DNA of 64,000 nt. Source: Edaphochlamys debaryana (Eukaryota > Chlorophyta > Chlorophyceae > Chlamydomonadales). This document shows positions 31,525 through 43,289 of the stretch, piece by piece; positions within the stretch are counted from its first letter, which is position 1, and every line of letters begins with the position of its first letter. The DNA is taken from contig JAEHOE010000121.1 of NCBI GenBank assembly GCA_016858145.1, positions 1 to 64,000 on the forward strand. Reading direction: 5' to 3'. The translations under genes were made by a program, and so were the position numbers. Under the pieces are notes generated by a model. The model was not told where the DNA came from, made no database searches, and saw only the letters and a program-made list of their open reading frames with translations.

Positions 31525-34130
31525 GGCGGCGGCGTTGCTCGGTGCATGTGTCGCACATCAGCATCGTGCGTGTGTCGTGCCGTACCGTACCGTGTCGTAC
31601 CGGTTGTTGCTGCTGTCGTACACGTCACCATGGTGGTGCCTCATAAGCCGATGTCGGCCATCGCGCACTCGCCTTTCCTGTGTGCGCTTGAGGGCTGGCC
31701 TGCCCTGCCAACCCGCCAAAGCGGGAAATGGCGTTCTTAAGTGTCGTGCTGTTCCTGGTTCCCGTGTGGGTCGCTTCGCACTGATGACTAGTTGGTCTGT
31801 GCCCCTTAGCACGCAACTGCACCCCTGTTTGCACCCTGGCCCTTGCCATCGCATGCGGCAAGCATCATGTCGTGCTTCGCCACGTGCGCTCTGTCTCTGG
31901 CCTGTCCATGTCGCTCGGCTACCGGTATTAGGTTTTGGACTCTCTTTTTGGCGCCGTGCTCGCCTGCGTGTTCGTGTCACGTCTGCGTGTTTCTAGGGTG
32001 CGGGGTTGTTGGTCATCATGTCCACGCAGGAGGGAGCTGTGTTTTGAGTGCCAGGAGCGGGTTCAAAGAAACTTGGTCCGGGGTCTGCACTGTGGGAAGC
32101 TCGTTCTGTTTTGTGTGCCTGAGCGAGATGTGTGCTTTGAGCGAGATGAACCCATTCATCCTCCGTTCGGCAACGCTATCAAGGAGAGGGGCAGGCCGGG
32201 TTTCGTAGTAGCTGTCAGGTCAGGTGTTCGAGGCAGTGCAGAGTACATAGCATTGCGGTGCTGATGAGGTTGCTGGTGAAGTTTGTGAGGGCATGTCAGA
32301 GTGAAGCATGGGGCATTGCGGGGCGTGGGGCGTGGGTTCCACGAGGGCGCAAGATATCGAGTTCGAGCAGGATTTGAGTCGACGAGTGCAATCTTTCACA
32401 CACATTGGGAGGTCGAGGGAAAAGGAGACACGGGAGGCGACGGGAGGTCGAGGGGGGTTGTGGAGGTGAGGCTTCCGCTGCGACCTGGATGAACCGGACG
32501 AGTACGACACAAGGCGTATGGCTGTGGGGATCCGTTCTGACGCTGGCAGGGTGTTTATAGGGAGGTGTTGCAGGATGTCGGGTCTTAGGAAGGAGCTTGC
32601 CATTGGTGCAAGCTAGCGAAGCCGGGGCGCGCAAGTGTTGGTGCCCGGGAGGGTCCTCTCGCGGCAACCCAGCCTTCGAGCGTGTAACGGACTGATGGAC
32701 TGCCCATCTGTCATCTTGTGCCAAGCTGCCAACAGCATCGACGGACTGGGTGGCAACTTGTTTGGAGGGGATGGCCCCCGAGGCCTCCTGGGATGGCCAA
32801 GTGTACGCCCGCTGAGTCGGAAGCGGGGCAGCTCCCGAGGCTCGTACGGCAGCACGCGCCTTGACCCCACGAGCTGCACACAGGGAAGTCCTACCACATA
32901 CCGCCCGCGGTCAGCTGTTCCCCACATCTTTCAACACGGCACCACGCGTAGAGGAGATGGGCAGTTGCCTACAGTTGCCCGTTGCCCGTTGCCATGCGCA
33001 AGCCACGGTATGTGGGCTGCTTCAGAGTCTGGATTATGCTTCCGTGGAGGTGATGTGGGTTCCTTTTGGCAGCAACGCCCACGTGCTCTTGGGCGCTTCT
33101 TCCATCGTGTCTTACTCCTCTCCTCGGTGTGTCCCGACTCTGGCCCTCACGGAGCGTGCGGGTTGGGTCAACACCTGTAACATCTGTCTGTCTGTCAGAG
33201 GCCCCTCAGGCAGCACGCACGCTCTGCGCCTTGGGCGTTGTTGGGCCCCGCGAGTTGCACAGGGGGAAGTCCACCACCTATTCGTCGACAGTGGTCAGGT
33301 GTGACCCCACAGTAATCAGCACGGCCCCACGCGCAGAGGAGATGGGTCCCTGTTACTGTCCACACGCCCATCTAGGACGCCATCCACAGATCCGCGCCCT
33401 CCCATATAACAGCTATTGACCGCCAACCTGAGCATCCGAGTCCCACCCTGAACGACGGCAGCGGGCGCTGAGCTGCAGCCAGCCGGCCTAAGCCGTCGCC
33501 TAAGCCCAGAACGTACAAAGGGAGCCGACAGCCGAGCAATGTTGCGTGAAGTCCGCGCCCTGGGCGCGGTTCGCCGGGACGAGGCGGCCGCCGGCCTTGA
33601 TTGTGGCGGGGTGGGGGGGGGGCTGGGGCGGCAGCCGGCAGGGGCGTGTTGGGGCAATCCAAGCAAGGCGTCACGCAGCAGAACGGCCAACCCGGACCGT
33701 CGCCCCGTTCGGCTCAATGCCAGGTGCACTGCCTATTACGCTACGTCGCTGCGTGCTTGGATTAACGGGGGAAAGGCAAAACGACGGGGAGAGGGGAGGC
33801 GCAGAAGGTTTAGGACTCATCACCCAGCCACACCCCGACCTCACATCCATGCTCCTGCCGTGCTTACGGGTGTGCTCCCACCCCAGGCGGCCCCAAACCC
33901 AGGCGTCGATAGCACACTGATCCACCCCCCCCTTCGTGAGGTCCAGAGCGCTTGTTGCTGGGCGGATTCCCCCTTCGTGGCTGGTGGCTCCCCCTCATGT
34001 GGGCGCCCTCACCCCCATCTTGGATCGTCACACCCCCCGCCGCTGACCAAACGAATACACACGATATATTGCGAGGGGACCACACCGATGCGATAGAGAG
34101 GTGCCTGCAGCGCAAGCGTGCGCAAGAAGG
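31525..34130. other. Long spacer after the MATE gene
   Basis: No gene is supported. It contains a CGTACC-type microsatellite (31580-31602), a TGTAA at 32683-32687 that could end a long MATE transcript, and two diverged direct copies of a ~115-135-bp sequence (32851-32963 and 33210-33346). The last few hundred bases should hold the promoter and leader of the RNA-binding protein gene. Confidence 0.5.
32851..33346 (+). repeat. Pair of diverged ~0.12-kb direct repeats
   Basis: Copies at 32851-32963 and 33210-33346 share CAGCACGC, the CGAG(C/T)TGCACA run, GGGGAAGTCC-like sequence, ACGGC(A/C)CCACGCG and AGAGGAGATGGG in the same order. Divergence is considerable. Confidence 0.65.
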
Positions 34131-37100
34131 ATGCCGCCCCAGCCTTCCGGCTTTAGGGTGAAGGCCGGCAGCAAGGAGTGCGATCTCCTCGAGAAGCGCA
34201 TTCATGAGCAGCTGCAGGAGATATGGGACCCCGCGGCGGACACGACGGTGGCCAAGTACCTCAGCGCAATGCTGAGCAAGGGCTACGAGCGCAAGAAGGT
34301 CCACAACCAGCTTAAGGCGATTCTGCAGGAGCCCGTTACCTCGCAGCTGCTGGAATGGTGAGCGCTCTATCCAGCCGGCGCTTCTCGCGGCAAGAGCCAA
34401 GATTCTTCGCGTAACTGGTGTTCGCTCCCCTGGTTGCAGGCTATACAAGCACATACGCCTGCATGCGAAGGACTACGAGAGCAAGGAGCCCCCGCCCAGG
34501 TATACGCCTCGGATCGTCGCAAAGGAGCACTGCTTCAGCTCTCAGCTCTTGAGGCCTCGTCCTGACCGGGACTCATTGCCTTCGCAGCGCGAAGCCTACA
34601 CCAAAGGCTCCGCCCAGTGCAGCCAAGTCCGCTCAAGCTGCCCAGGTACGTGAGGCATCTTCCCGTCCCCCCCTTCCTCCGCCCGACTTGCTCACGTCCA
34701 CCCACCTTGCTCTCCCCGCCGACATCCCTCTCACCCATTCTATTCGGCTTGCAGGAGGAGCTACGTCTCGAGGACCTGGAGGCTCAGCAGCTTGAGGGCT
34801 CGGACCTGGACGATGAGCTGGGGGATCAGGAGCTGGAGCCGGAACCCGAGCCGGAGCCGGAGCTTGAGCTGGAGCAGGCGGAGGAGAAGCCCTCAACGTC
34901 GCAGGCTGGTTCCAACAAGCGCAGCGTCAGCCCTGAGGCCGAGGCCGAGGGGCGGGGGCAGCAGCAGCAGCAACAGGGGGCCGCGCGGAAAGCGCCCGCG
35001 CCTGCAGCCGCTGAGCCCAGGTCAGCCCCCGCTGCCGGACCAGGCCCCTCGTCAAACGCTGCCGCTGCCGCGGCGGCAGAGCCGGGACGACGACGCCAGC
35101 GCGAGCCCATCCCGATCCCCACCTTCGCCGCGCCGCCCGCCGCCGGTGCCGGCGCCAAGCCCAGCGGCGGCGGCGGAGCCGACGCCGTTGCCACCAACGG
35201 CGCCGCTGCGGCCGGGCCCCGGTCCGCCGGCGGCGCCGCTGCGGCCAGCGCGCCCGCACCGGCCGCCGCCGCCGCGGCGCCAGCAGCGGCACCCGCTGGC
35301 GAGCGGCGGCGGCTTAAGTCGACCATCGTGGTCGACTTCTCGGCCTTTGAGCAGTCCAAACCCGAGGCCGAGGACGGCGCCGCCGCCGCCAAGCCCGCCG
35401 CGGGCAAGCCGGACCTCCTCAGTCGCTCCCTCTCGGATATCGCCCGCGACCGAGAGCGCGGCGGCGGCGCCCGCGGCAGCGACCGGGACCGCGAGCGGGA
35501 GCGGGAGCGGGAGCGCGAGAAGGAGAGGGAGAAGGAGCGCGAGAGGGAGCGCGAGCGGGAGCGGGAGCGGGACGGCGACGCTGGGGCGCGGCGCGGGCAG
35601 GAGCGGGAGCGGGAGCGGGACCGGGAGCGGCCGCGGGACCGCGAACGGGAACGGGACCGGGACCGTGTTCGGGAGCAGGAAGACGGCGGCGGCGGGCGGT
35701 GGGGCGGCTCGGGGGCCCAGGGAGGCCGGGCCTCACGGTCCCGCTCCCGCTCCCGCTCGCCCAGCCGCCGCCGGCCGGGGGCTGCGGGTGCCAGGGGCCT
35801 CGGCGGCATGGGCCTCCTCTTCAAGGCCCTGGTGGATGCCAAGGTCGATGCTCAGGTGGAGGCAAAGACCGGGTCCGGGTCGCGGCCCAGCATATTCGAG
35901 CGCATCGCCCGCGCCAAGGCGGCCGCCGGCGAGGACGGCGGCGCGGGCGCGGGGGCTGCTGAGCCGGCGGCGGGCAAGGTGTCGGTCCTGGAGCGCCTGG
36001 GCGGTCGGTGCGGGGCCGGGCGGGCTGCAGGGCGTGGATGCTGGGGCGGGAGGGGTGCCGGGAGGCGCGCGTGCCACTGGGGACTGCCCAGGTGGCGGGC
36101 GGGGAAGGGGGAGGTCCTTGCGGGCACCACAGCCCAGGCCGAGTGAGGCCCTTCCTTCCCAACGCGCTGGTCAAGTCCACGTACGAACAGGGGTCGAGGT
36201 TTCTGTCACCACACCCTTGGCTGAGTTCCACCTGCCCCCATTTGCACAGGCGGGGACCGGCCCGACTCCACGGCGGCAGGCCGCAAGCGCGGGCTGGACG
36301 GCGGCGACCGGGGCGCCGTTGCCGAAGCGGCGGCGCTTCACTCCGAAGTCCTGGCCTCGCCGCCCAAGGTGGCCCGGGGGCCGGCGGGTGCCAAAGCCGC
36401 CGCCGCCGCGCCGACCGCTGCGGCCCGGCAGCGCACCACCAGCCCCTCGCCGCGCCCCGCCGCCGCCGCTGCCGCCGGCAGCGGCAAGGCCCGCGCCGCG
36501 GCGGCGGCGGAGCCGGCGGCAGCCGCCGACGCTGACGGCGCCAAGGCGTCCTCCGACATGTCTCTTATCCTGCAGCAAATGAAGGCGCTCCAGGATCAGA
36601 TCGCCACCTTATCTAAGACCGCCGACGCGCCGGCTCCGGCGGCGGCGGCGGCGGCGGCGCCAGCCGCCGACGTGTCAGCTCCGGAGGCGGCGGCTGCCTC
36701 GGGCCGCCTGCCCCTCGCCGCACGCCTCAGCGGCCGGGGGCCGAACGCGCCGGGTCCCATGTCCTCTGCCGCCATGGCCGCCATGGGGGGCGTGGTGATG
36801 GATGGCGGCTCGGGGTCGCCCCCCCGGCGCGGCGGCGGGCCCGGCAAGCCGCCGCCGGCGGCGGCGCTGTCGGCGGCGGATCAGCAGCGTCTGGCAGCGG
36901 TGGCGGCCCTGGAGGCGGAGATGCGGAGTGTGGTGGTGGAGAACGTGCACCCCCTGGCCACGGAGGACGTGCTGCTGGCGCACTTCAGGTGCGTGCGTGT
37001 GTGATGGAGGGTGTTGGGGAGGTGGTTTGCGGATGCGGGGTGTCAGTGGGTGGAGGGTGTCGAGGGCGTTAGGGGGTGGGGTCCGTCAGGGGTTGAAGGG

Positions 37101-38384
37101 CGTGAGGCGCGGGGTGCGGCGGAGAGGGCCTCGGCGACTTGGCGGGGCCAAGCGCGTGGGCCTTGCGCTCTACGGGCCGGACCGGGCGACCTTACGCTTC
37201 AGGTCTCTGTGGGTGAGATCACACGGTGCTCTGGGTCCTGCAGCGGCGCCTGACTCACTGCCCCGCCCCGCCGCGTGACTTGCTCCGACCCACAGCGTGG
37301 CCGGCCCCGTCAAGGCGGCGCAGATCATGCGCGACCCCTTCAGCGGGCGGCCCAGCGGCATGGCGGTGGTGGAGATGGCCACCGAGGCCGCCACGGAGGC
37401 GAGTGGGGGCAGCGGGGGTGGGGGTCCGGGAAGCGTGGTGGAGAGGGGCGTGGACGGGAGGAGGGCATAGAGGAAGGGCCCCGGGGGGCGAGGGGCGTGG
37501 GCGCACGTGGGCGGGGCCAGCAAGGCGGGGGTGGGGCGCATGCGGGGCCGCTGGAATACCAGTAGTCGTGCCGCGCAGACGCGCGGGTGCATCGGCCCCA
37601 CAGCGCACACCCGGCCTAACTAACCCCGGTCCCCCCCGCCCCCCGCCCCCCTCAGGCTGCCGCCGCGCTCAACCAGTCGCCCCTCATGGGCGTCCCCATC
37701 GCCGTAACGCTCAAGGCGGCGCTGATGCTGCAGGGCATGGGCATGGCGGCCGGCATGGGGCCCGGTGTCATGGGGCCAGGGCGCATGGGACCGGGCGGCA
37801 TGGGACCGGGGGGCATGGGGCAAGGCGGGATGGGGCCAGGCGGCCGAGGGCCGGGCATGGGCATGGGCATGGGCATGGGACCGGCCGGGCCCATGGGCAT
37901 GGGGATAAGGCCAGGGATGGGCGGGCCGATGGGCCAGGGGCCGCGGATGGGGCCGGGGCAGATGCGGGGGCCGCGGCCGGGGGGTGCGCCGGGTGGGGGT
38001 GGCCCCAACGGCCCGAACGGCCCGGCCGGCGGCCCCAAGCTCAACCCGGGCGCGGCAGCGTTCGTGCCGGGGGCTGGCGCGGGGCCGGCGGCTGCCGGAG
38101 CAGGTCCCGCCGGGCCCGCTGCGGCCGCACCATCAGGTGCGGCGCCGGCTGCTCCTGGTGCGGCGGCAGCGGCGGCGATGGCGCCGGCTGGTGCCAGGCC
38201 GTCGTGGCCCAGGCCCGCACCTGGGCCTGGGCCGGGTCGCGGGGCCCCGCGGCCCTTCCTCAAGTCCAATGTGTGGGTGCGTCCAGACGCTGCGGCGGCG
38301 GCGGCGGCTGGTGGGGCAGGCCCCGCCGCCGGCGCGGGCGCCGAGCCGGCGGCAGCGGCGGCTGGGAACGGCGCAAACGCGTGA
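34131..38384 (+). CDS. Nuclear RNA-binding protein: Nab2/ZC3H14-like PWI-type domain plus RRM
   Basis: Seven exons (34131-34357, 34440-34499, 34588-34645, 34755-36003, 36250-36988, 37296-37398, 37656-38384), 1,054 residues. Residues ~12-95 form a helical domain like the PWI-type N-terminus of Nab2/ZC3H14 (KAGSKECDLLEKRIHEQL...TSQLLEWLYKHIR). Then come an acidic Glu/Pro run (~125-150), a long Arg-Glu/Arg-Asp repeat (~355-430) as in splicing factors, and SRSRSRSPSRRR. An RRM spans ~752-832 (RSVVVENVHPLATEDVLLAHF... GMAVVEMATEAATEAA...LMGVPIAV), its first strand short of aromatic RNP residues. The tail is Met/Gly/Pro-rich with many GPGGMG-type repeats. It probably acts in mRNA 3'-end processing or export. 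No CCCH fingers were seen, so it is not a plain Nab2 orthologue. The intron at 37399 starts GC, needed to keep the RRM frame. Confidence 0.85.
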
Positions 38385-39123
38385 GCACGGCGGCGCGGGC
38401 TGGAGGTGGCGCGGAGCGGGGCTTGCAGAGTTGAGGGGTTTGGGGATGCAGCCTGCGGAGGAGCTTGCGGAGGAGGAGAGCGGGGCGGAGCGATGGGGGG
38501 CCTGGGCAGGAGGTGCAGAGCTTGTGCAGAATTTGCCATGGACGGTTGGCATACACGCGGTCAGCATGGCATGCTTCTATGTGTGTAACGCACGGTGGCA
38601 GACTCCCGAGGCCTTCTTGCCAGCGTGCAGCGTCGTCGTCCCCCAGCAACCAACCCATGCCCAGCCCTGACATGTCACGGGGGACACGGGAGGCGACCCC
38701 CTCCACCCCTCTAGCGACAGTACACAGTGAACCCCACCACCGTATGGACACATGGCACCAGCAAACATGCCCCCTGGCACCTAAAACGAGGCCTGTACTG
38801 AGCCTGCTGAGTTGTGACACGCACTTTCCCTCCTTGCACGACAGGCGCCCTCAGTACGCACCCAGTCCTGCAGCTTACATTGTCGCGGAAACAAATAAGG
38901 CAATCACAGTATACAGTGCTGCGTACCAGGCTCTCGTGCGTTGGGGCGCAAAACGGTCAGACAATCCGGTTCGCACCTTTGCAAGCGCTTGTCGCGCCAC
39001 ATATCCCTTCAAGCACTATGAGAGTCTATCGAGAACCTCCGCACTCGCCGGGGAAGTACGCAGCGCCGTAGACATCAGAGAGACATTCTCGACCGGGCCA
39101 GCTGAGCAGGGCAGCGGCCAGAA
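38385..39123. other. 3' UTR of the RNA-binding protein gene and promoter of unknown gene C
   Basis: 739 bp without a supported gene. A TGTAA lies 200 nt after the upstream stop. The right half is AT-richer and should hold gene C's promoter. Confidence 0.5.
38584..38588 (+). promoter_or_regulatory. TGTAA polyadenylation signal, RNA-binding protein gene
   Basis: TGTAA in GTGTGTAACG, about 200 nt beyond the stop codon. Confidence 0.6.
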
Positions 39124-42100
39124 ATGGGCTCACCGGAGCCAAGCTACGCCCTCTTTGTTGCTGCGGTGAGGTCGGAGCCAGCTTGTGCGGGGTCCATTCC
39201 TAGAGCATTTCTGGGAAGTCGTTTAGGACGTCCGGAGCGGCCCAGGGCCGCAGTCGCGTCCGGGCTCTGAGCGTTCGGCCTTGCATAAGGGCCTTGCGAG
39301 GGCGGCCAAGTCGCCCGAGCCCCGCCGCACCAGGGGACCTTCGCCGCACGTTGCCTCGCCTCGCCCCGCCGCACACCCCCGAGCCCCCGTTTCACCAGCT
39401 CTCGAGCACGTTGGCCCGCGGAAGCCACTGGAAGCCCCAATGGAAGCTGCTGCACCCTCCACCCGCATCGCCCCATACCTGACGGGCCTGCTACCTCTTG
39501 CCTCAACCCTGCACCCACCCAAGGCACAGAGCCACTGACGCCACACCAACCACCGTCTGTAACCCGCTCCCTGTCTTCCTCCCTGCCCCTGTTCCTCCCT
39601 CCCTCTGCTCCAGCTCGAGCGCAAGAAGGCAATCGAGAGCCCCGAGTAAGGCACGGGCACACAGCAGCAGAGGGGTGCCCGAAACCCTCCACGGCTAGTG
39701 CTCCAGCTGATGCCTGCACGCCCATTCCGACCGCAGGCCCCCAATCGGCGTGCTCCCAAACGCCGCTCTATTCCCTCTCACTCTCGTCCCTCATCGGTCC
39801 CTACTTGCAGTCATGTGGGAGTCGCCGTGGCAGACGTGTTGGGCCAGGCGTCTCGCAACGCGCGCCTGCTCAAGCAGTCCGTCTACCAACCGCCCAGGCG
39901 CGTGGCTTCTCGCACTGGACACGCGGGCAGGCGGGCTGGTGCCCCTGGGCTCGGCCGGTGGCACGGGGCGTGCCCTGGTGCGCCGCCACAAAACTCCCTG
40001 CTTGACGCACGCTGCCCACGGTTGCTGCCCTGCACCTGCGTCCCCGCAGGTTCCTGCGCTCGAGTGAGGTGCGCGTTGGTGCGCAGACCTGGCAGGAGCA
40101 GTGCTTCAACGACCGAGACGGTGGGGCCGGGACGGGCCGTGGGGCATAGGGCGCAGGGCTCTGGCACGGCTATCCCCCACCTTTACCCAGCCCACTCCTG
40201 CCCCTTCAACGCTCACCGGCCGCTTCCCCACCCCCACCCACAGCCAGCACGGTAGACATCCTGGAGTGGGAGCCCATGTTCCCCTCCAGCCAACCGGACG
40301 CCGACGCATCGGGCCCGGGCCCAGGCCCAGGCCCAGGCCCAGGCAGCCGCCCCAACACGAGCGCGGGCCCGAGCCCTTCGCCGACTGGGGGTGTGGGCGC
40401 CAAGTCATTCTCCCGCGGGGCCCTGGGCCTGGGCCGATCGCTCCTGAGCCAGACCAGCTCCCCCGTCGGCTCCCGGACGGGGAGCTTCACGGGCTCTCCG
40501 GGACGCCGGTGCGTGGGGACTCGGGCGGGCCATCAAGGGGTGGAGGGTGGGCGTGAAAGGGTTTCGCTGGCCTGCGTGGGGCGTGGGCCGAAGGGGCTGG
40601 GGCGCGCCGGGGCGCCTGCCTCTGCAAGACTGCAACCTCCCTACAGCTCACGCTTTCCCGCCGTGCTACCGATATGTCTCCCCAGCTTACGCGATCAGCC
40701 CCTAACATGCCGCCCCCAACACCTCCCCCCTCAGTTACGGAGCCTCCGTGGGCTCACCCTTCAGCCGCGGCGCCAGCCGTCCGTCCACCCGCAACGGCCG
40801 GGTCTCGCCCGGGCCAGCCGGCGCCGCTTCGGGCGCCGACCCCGACGCCCCCGAGCTGCCCGCCTCGCCCCTCGCGTCCACTACCTCGGGGCCCGGGCCG
40901 GGCCCCGGTGGTTATGCGTTTGGGCCCGGCCGGGCCCAGGGCGCGGGCCCGGCGCGCGTCCGCAGCGCCAGTAGCCACGGCGTCTCGGGGGAGGAGGAGC
41001 GGCCGTCTTTTGGCCGGGACAGCGCGGGCGCGCTCGGGCAGTCGGCCTCGGAGTCAGAGCGGGACTCGGCCGGCGGCTCGCACGGCCGGGGACATGCCCA
41101 GCCCGGGGGTGGCCAGGGGCAGGGGCCGCAGGAGCCGGGCGAGGCGGGGGCACAACGGGGCGAGGACCTCCCCACAGAGGTGCTGGGGCCGGGCACCGTG
41201 GCGCCTCGAGCGGGTGCGGTTGGGCGGGACAGGGGATGGGAGGGTGCGCAGGCGGGACGTTCAGGGCTGGAGGTCTGAGGGCGCTGCGTTGCGGGAGGGG
41301 GAATGGTACCTCGAGGGGATTGCGTACCCCGCCGCTCTCCTCGCCCCTTGCCTACCCGCTCCGCTCTCTCGGTTTCCCCCGTCGACCAGCTCACCACTCC
41401 CACCCACCCAGCCACCGCCCACCCCCGCCCCCCACCCCGCAGACCACATCATCCGCGAATTCGCACTCGCTGCCTACGAGCCGGGGCGCGGGCGGCCGTC
41501 CCTGCTGCTGCGACCAGACTCGGCCGACGGCGGCATGGGCCTGGGCGGCGGCGGCTCGGGCTCCTCCGAGTCCCTGCCGCTGGCCCCAGTGCCCCGCTCC
41601 GTGCCCCGACACGTGGCTGAGAAGCTGAGCGCCATGTCCGGGGGGTCAGCGTACGCGGGGCACGGCGGCTCGGGGCTGTCGCACTGCCCGCCCCTGGTGG
41701 TCTGCGCAGAGGTGAGCAACGCGGGACGGTCCCTGTTGACGGTCCCAATCGGATGCATACCTCTGTACCCCGGCGCCACCCACCCACCCACCCACCAGCT
41801 TACAACCGCTCGCGGTGCACCCCCTCCACCCCTACAGGTCAGCAGCCGGGACGTCTCTCCAGGCGCGGGCTCCCCGGCAGGTCGCGCCTACCGCCCGGTC
41901 ACCAGCGAGGCTTCGGTCCGCGCCTCTTGGCCGCACGGGCCCCATCCCTGCCCCCCCTCCGAGGAGCCGGGGTCCCCCTCCCTCCGCCGCACCAACTCCC
42001 GAGTGCGCCTCTGCACCCCCCCGCACCCCGCCCTGCCTCGGAGCAGCCAGAACGGCAGCTACGGCCCCGGCGGCGGCTTCACGGGCAGTGTTGGGGCGGG

Positions 42101-43289
42101 GCCGGCGGCGCGAGTCAGCGGCAGCGGCGTCAGCTTCACAGCCGGCATGGGCCCCGCGAACCGCGGCAGCAACTGCGGCGGGGGCGGGCTGGGCAGCCCG
42201 GGGCCGAGGCGGAGCGGGTGCGGTGCGCCGCAGGGGCTGGGTCGGCAGCCGAGCTTCGGTGCTCGCTCCCACGCGCACGCGCTCGACCCCGGGGGCGAGG
42301 GCAGCGTGCGTCGGAGCACTCCCAACCTGACTGTGCGTGTGGCGGGAGCGGAGCGCGGGGCTGGGGCTGGGGGTGGAGAAGACTCGCCCTCCCACCTGCC
42401 CTCGCCGCACCACATGGCTGGCGCCGGGTCGCCCTGGCGGCACCAGTCCAACTCCGCCGCCGCCGACAGCCCTGGCGGCAGCGGCCGGCGGTCCAGCGGC
42501 ACGGGCGCCCTGCCGTCACCGACGGCGCGGGGAGCCGGTGGAGCCGCCGCGACGACCTCGCCCACTGGCGACGGCGGCGGGAACAGCAGCAGCGGCGGGG
42601 GTTCGCAGTCCGGTGGGATGTCAATCAAGGGTTACGCGGGCGGCGGCCCGCTCGACTTCCGAATGCTCGACTCGGTCCCGCGGTTGGGCCTGGAGGGGCC
42701 CCGCATCCGCGGCCTGTCCAACTCCTCAACCGCCCCAACCGCCGCCGCCAACGGCCGCCACGCCAGCCCGGGCCCAGACACGCACCTTTCCGACGCGCGG
42801 CGCGCGCACCTGGCCACACCGGCGGGCCGGCAGGACCCTGGCGGCGGGAACGCATCGCCCGGGCGGTTCGACTGGGCGCGGCAGCGGGAGAAGGGTGCAG
42901 GCGGCGGGCCGTCCGGCCACGGAATGCTGGTGACCAGGGATCAGGTCGACACGTACGCGCTAGGTGCGGCGGCGGCTGTCGTACGTACGACGGCGTCGAG
43001 TGGGGGGAGCCGGGGCGGAGGAGGGGGAGGAGCAGGGGGAGGAGGAGGGGGAGGAGGAGGGGGAGGAGGCGGGGGCTTGTCTGTGCTGGGTATGAGGGGC
43101 AGCCTCAGTGAGAGCCCCGTGCCGCCGGGGAGCCCCACGCCGCGGCTGACGGGGCCGAGGGCTGCAGCCGCGGCGGCGGGTGGCGGGGGAGGCGCAGGGC
43201 CTGGCGGGGACGGGGGAGGCGCGCAGGCGGCGGCGGGGTCGCCCCGGGCGGCCGGTGCCATCACCTTCCGCAACCATGCCGCCGCGTAA
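39124..43289 (+). CDS. Unknown gene C: largely disordered 898-residue protein
   Basis: Not recognised. Exons 39124-39165, 39614-39645, 39811-39897, 40050-40120, 40244-40508, 40735-41213, 41443-41711 and 41838-43289 join in frame to 898 residues. The first ~78 residues look folded and are the part to search with: MGSPEPSYALFVAALERKK, then VAVADVLGQASRNARLLKQSV and FLRSSEVRVGAQTWQEQCF. A second compact block (DHIIREFALAAYEPG) starts exon 7. The rest is Ser/Gly/Pro/Arg-rich low complexity with many SP and RXXS-like sites, ending in a polyglycine run (about 43014-43078) and an Ala/Gly-rich tail. The composition suits a phosphoregulated scaffold, but that is inference. The third intron (from 39898) fits only as GC-AG. 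The ATG was chosen because it gives a clean first exon before a GTGAGG donor. Confidence 0.6.

Noticed and set aside
34826..35842. Long minus-strand Arg/Ser-rich frame
   Set aside because: Shadow of the RE/RD repeat of the plus-strand RNA-binding protein.
42941..43111. Polyglycine run as a sign of an intron rather than coding sequence
   Set aside because: No donor and acceptor flank it, and the frame stays open on both sides to a stop with similar composition, so it was kept as coding.
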